A stretch of DNA of 64,000 nucleotides, taken from assembly GCA_024803745.1 (NCBI GenBank), contig JANJXV010000190.1, positions 62,001 to 126,000 of the forward strand, in the 5' to 3' direction. The position numbers and the translations under genes are program-made. The stretch is from Megascapheus bottae (Eukaryota; Chordata; Mammalia; Rodentia; Geomyidae). A model generated the notes under the pieces. The model did not search any database. It had not been told where the DNA came from and was given only the letters and a program-made list of their open reading frames with translations. Below, piece by piece: positions 61,812 to 64,000 of this stretch. Each line of letters begins with the position of its first letter. The first letter of the stretch is position 1.

Positions 61812-64000
61812 GCATGTGGTGCCGGGGAATCAAAACTTAGGTCGTCATGCATGCTAGGCAAGCACGCTACCACTAGGCCAAACTCCTGGCTCCCAGATAA
61901 GTGATTTTTTCCAAGCTCTTATAGACTTACCCAGATGTTTGGTCATTGTTTTTAAAAGTGAAGTTATGTGTTCTGCCCCTTGAGCCACAGTACCACTTCC
62001 AGCTTTTTCTGTATATGTGGTACTGAGAAATTGAACCCAGGACTTCTTTGTATATGCTAGGCAAGCACTCTACCACTAGCTATGCTCCCGGCCGAATTTT
62101 TTTTTTTTAAATCTTAAGTAACTAAAGAGTGAACAGTAAAGTACAAAAGTATTATAGTTGTGGACCCAAGTGTCCAGGACTTTCCAGAACTAGGTTTGTA
62201 GTTATGCATTTACTATTGCAGTGACCCTAAAGTGAAATTATTTAATAGTTTAAATCTTTAAATAATGTCTAAGTACTCGTAGCTTAAACATTCTTGATTG
62301 TATAGAAGTTTGTAACATGGCATGTTACTGTAGGAATCAGTAGCTGTATAAAATCACATAGCTTCTGTCACATGACAACCCTTTCTTCTTAGCCATGGTT
62401 GAGTGGCACATGAGCAACGTTGTATCAAGTTCTCATACTCTGCTCAGAAATTTAGAGTAACTTATGTAGAGCCAGAGAAGAATCAGAGCTTGTGAGATTT
62501 GAGGATCCTAACCTTTAAGTGCTCAGCTCTGGTACCAACTTTAAATTCATTCTTTTTATTATTAAAATGAATTTTATGACCTCTCTCCTGTTCTACTAGC
62601 TGAAAACCCATTGTGAGTTTTGTACTTACAGTACAAGCAGGCTTATTACTTAACAAGTTTGTCTTACAAGGTAGATCCTGTCTGTAGTCAGTGGCCAAAG
62701 CTCAGTTTTTTCTTGATCTGGAAATTGTTCTGTAACTAAGTAGCTATGTATTGTATAGGAACTAAAATATATTGGTCATTAAATTCAGCCAAATCAAGCA
62801 GTCATCAGTTTGTTCTATGTGTCCTTTATGAGCTTCTTTATGGCCATTTCCCTACAGGTTCTTCACTGTCCCTGGAGAAGGAGGACCAGGTTCGACTTCA
62901 GGCCCGAAAACGGCTAGAAGAGCAGCTCAGACAGTACCGAGTGAAACATCATCAAGAGAGGGTAAGTCTCTTCTTGAGCTGATTTCTGGGCTGCATCCCG
63001 TTGCCTTGGCATCTCTGCTCCTGTATGAGGTCTGAATAAATCTAGTTACAGTGGCATAATATTCTTGTTCACCCCCACTCTTTCTGTTCTTTTCTAGTTA
63101 TCTTTGCTGTTTGATATGTACAGCTGCATTTCATTGTTGTTTGTGATTTTTTTCTTACCCTCTCCTATATGCCCTGCTCTGTAGATAACAGAACTTAATG
63201 GGTTTTTCTCCTCAATAAAAGAAGATTAATGCCAGGCACTGGTGGCTCACACCTGTAAGCTACTCAGCAGGCTGTGATCAGAGGATAATAGTTCAAAGCC
63301 AGCCCCAGCAAAAAAGTCTGTGAGACTCATCTCTAATTAACCAGCAGAAAACCAGAAGTGAGCTGGGTGCCGGTGGCTCGCTCCTATAATCCTAGTTACT
63401 CAGCAGTCTGAGATCTGAGGATAATGGTTCAAAGCCAGCCTGGGCATGAAAGTCTGTGAGATTCTTTATCACCAGTTAACCACCAGAAAACAGGAAGTAT
63501 CACTGTAGCTCATTGAGTAGGGTGGTAGCCTTGAGCTAAAGAGCTCAGGGACAGCGCCAAGGCCCAGAGTTCAAGCCCCATGACCAACAAGGAAAAAAAG
63601 GAAAAAAGAAAACTAGAAGTGGAGTTGTGGCTCAAAATGGTAGAGTGCTAGCCTTGAATAAAAAGCTCAGGGACCATGTCCATGCCCTTAAAGAGAATGT
63701 TTTAAACTGCTGCTTTCTAATTTTCGTTATCTTTTGGTACTTTTCAGTCCAGTCAACCTACATCAAAAATGAGACTTTTTAGCACACTTGACCCTGAGCT
63801 CATGTTAAACCCAGAAACATTGCCAAGGGCCAGTACCGTGGCTATGACAAAAGAGTACTCATTTCTTCGTACCAGTGTTCCTCGGGGGCCTAAGGTGGGC
63901 AGCTTAGGGCTGCTGGCACATCCTAAGGAGAAAAAGAATTCCAAGTCAAGCAAAATTCGGTCTCTGGCAGATTATAGAACTGAAGATTCAAGAGACTCTG
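57833..64000 (+). CDS. GOLGA3: GOLGA3 (golgin-160), N-terminal part, gene continues
   Basis: A peripheral Golgi golgin with a non-coiled N-terminal head, used in Golgi targeting and trafficking, and a long coiled coil that lies beyond this window. The exons here are 57833-58145 (ATG at 58016), 60042-60320, 62858-62961 and 63748-64000 (cut by the edge). They join in frame to 255 residues. Stretches such as GVAGFHDNLRKSQGTSAEG, LRLSLPMQETQLC and LFSTLDPELMLNPE match human GOLGA3 as I remember it. Position directly after CHFR on the same strand agrees with human synteny. The ESPD (Asp59) and CSTD (Asp139) caspase sites known in human are replaced here. No stops or frameshifts. Confidence 0.94.
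58146..60041. repeat. GOLGA3: GOLGA3 intron 2: SINEs and GC/CA tract
   Basis: Minus-strand B1-Geo part (58350-58490). Plus-strand ID-Geo (58811-58990) with an alternating GC/CA tail to 59042. Minus-strand ID-Geo part (59085-59250). Minus-strand ID-Geo (59285-59470) flanked by TTTCAAAGATTTCTT at 59253-59267 and 59469-59483, its target-site duplication. Minus-strand B1-Geo (59525-59750). Confidence 0.75.
58991..59043. repeat. alternating (GC)n/(CA)n tract, Z-DNA-like
   Basis: GTGCGTGCGCGCGCGC is followed by CA and CG blocks and then pure CA. It is an almost perfect purine-pyrimidine alternation at the 3' end of an ID-Geo, where a poly-A tail would be expected. Confidence 0.9.
60042..60320 (+). 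CDS. GOLGA3: GOLGA3 exon 3 (head domain)
   Basis: TTTATAG|GTGCC to CAACTGT|GTAAGC. It encodes residues 44-137, with SLDPTTNPVGPEASPGVAG. It lacks the ESPD caspase motif expected before PGQG. Confidence 0.94.
60321..62857. repeat. GOLGA3: GOLGA3 intron 3: minus-strand ID-Geo cluster
   Basis: Minus-strand ID-Geo at 60618-60810. One at 61165-61570 is split by another at 61255-61442, with the 14-base repeat AAGGCTAACATTAT at 61229-61242 and 61443-61456. Others lie at 61685-61895 and 61975-62095. 60815-61160 and 62105-62850 are unique and unrecognised. Confidence 0.75.
62858..62961 (+). CDS. GOLGA3: GOLGA3 exon 4
   Basis: CCTACAG|GTTCTT to GAGAGG|GTAAGT. It reads SSLSLEKEDQVRLQARKRL and then a basic, helical segment ending HHQER. 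At its start human has CSTDS; here the coding sequence gives C-S-S-L-S. Confidence 0.94.
62962..63747. repeat. GOLGA3: GOLGA3 intron 4: B1-Geo SINEs
   Basis: Plus-strand B1-Geo part (63230-63358), followed by a full plus-strand B1-Geo (63362-63590) and a right module (63605-63690). They sit inside one another, since the right module continues the first copy after the second. Confidence 0.7.
63748..64000 (+). CDS. GOLGA3: GOLGA3 exon 5, cut by the window edge
   Basis: TTTTCAG|TCCAGTC. It encodes residues 172-255, with TKEYSFLRTSVPRGPKVGSL, SKIRSLADYRTED and a basic KEKKNSKSSK run in the part of the head known for Golgi and nuclear targeting. The frame is open to the last base. Confidence 0.93.

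Overview
This is mammalian nuclear DNA, and the repeats point to a rodent of the kangaroo-rat / pocket-mouse / pocket-gopher group (Geomyoidea). Dozens of SINE copies lie on both strands. They are either a tRNA-Ala/ID-like head or a B1 (7SL-like) head, joined to the same right-hand module. From memory this matches the IDL-Geo type of SINE described in Geomyoidea. The species call is an inference. In the text below, 'ID-Geo' and 'B1-Geo' are working labels for these two forms.

Gene order is (ZNF140-like, minus) - (ZNF26-like remnant, minus) - CHFR (plus) - GOLGA3 (plus). It agrees with the human 12q24.33 order as I remember it, but ZNF84 and ZNF605 are not seen. At 5.0-9.7 kb lies the 5' half of a KRAB zinc-finger gene on the minus strand: a CpG-rich promoter with two ACTACA-type (GFY/ZNF143-SIX5-like) motifs, a 127-bp KRAB-A exon and a 96-bp KRAB-B exon. 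Its finger exon would lie left of the window. Its first intron holds a 1.65-kb (CAGG)n array, which reads (CCTG)n in the gene's sense direction. At 11.9-16.1 kb is a decayed ZNF26-like gene: promoter and first coding exon survive, but only the last five fingers remain, cut at a SINE boundary, with one finger broken.

CHFR (16.9-49.9 kb) is complete: 17 coding exons, 655 codons as spliced here (663 with an alternative exon-5 donor), with FHA domain, RING finger, Cys-rich region and C-terminal PBZ finger intact. It shows a GC-AG intron, a NAGNAG acceptor and a tandem donor. Intron 1 carries a processed type I keratin pseudogene and an old L1 fragment.

From about 54.6 kb comes the GOLGA3 (golgin-160) promoter, with a GC-box minisatellite and a palindromic ETS site, followed by coding exons for residues 1-255; the gene runs off the right edge. 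The two N-terminal caspase sites I recall from human golgin-160 are not present. CHFR (mitotic-stress ubiquitin ligase), GOLGA3 (Golgi golgin) and the KRAB-ZNFs (transcriptional repressors) are neighbours by descent and are not known to share a pathway. All else is intron or intergenic DNA dominated by SINEs and microsatellites.
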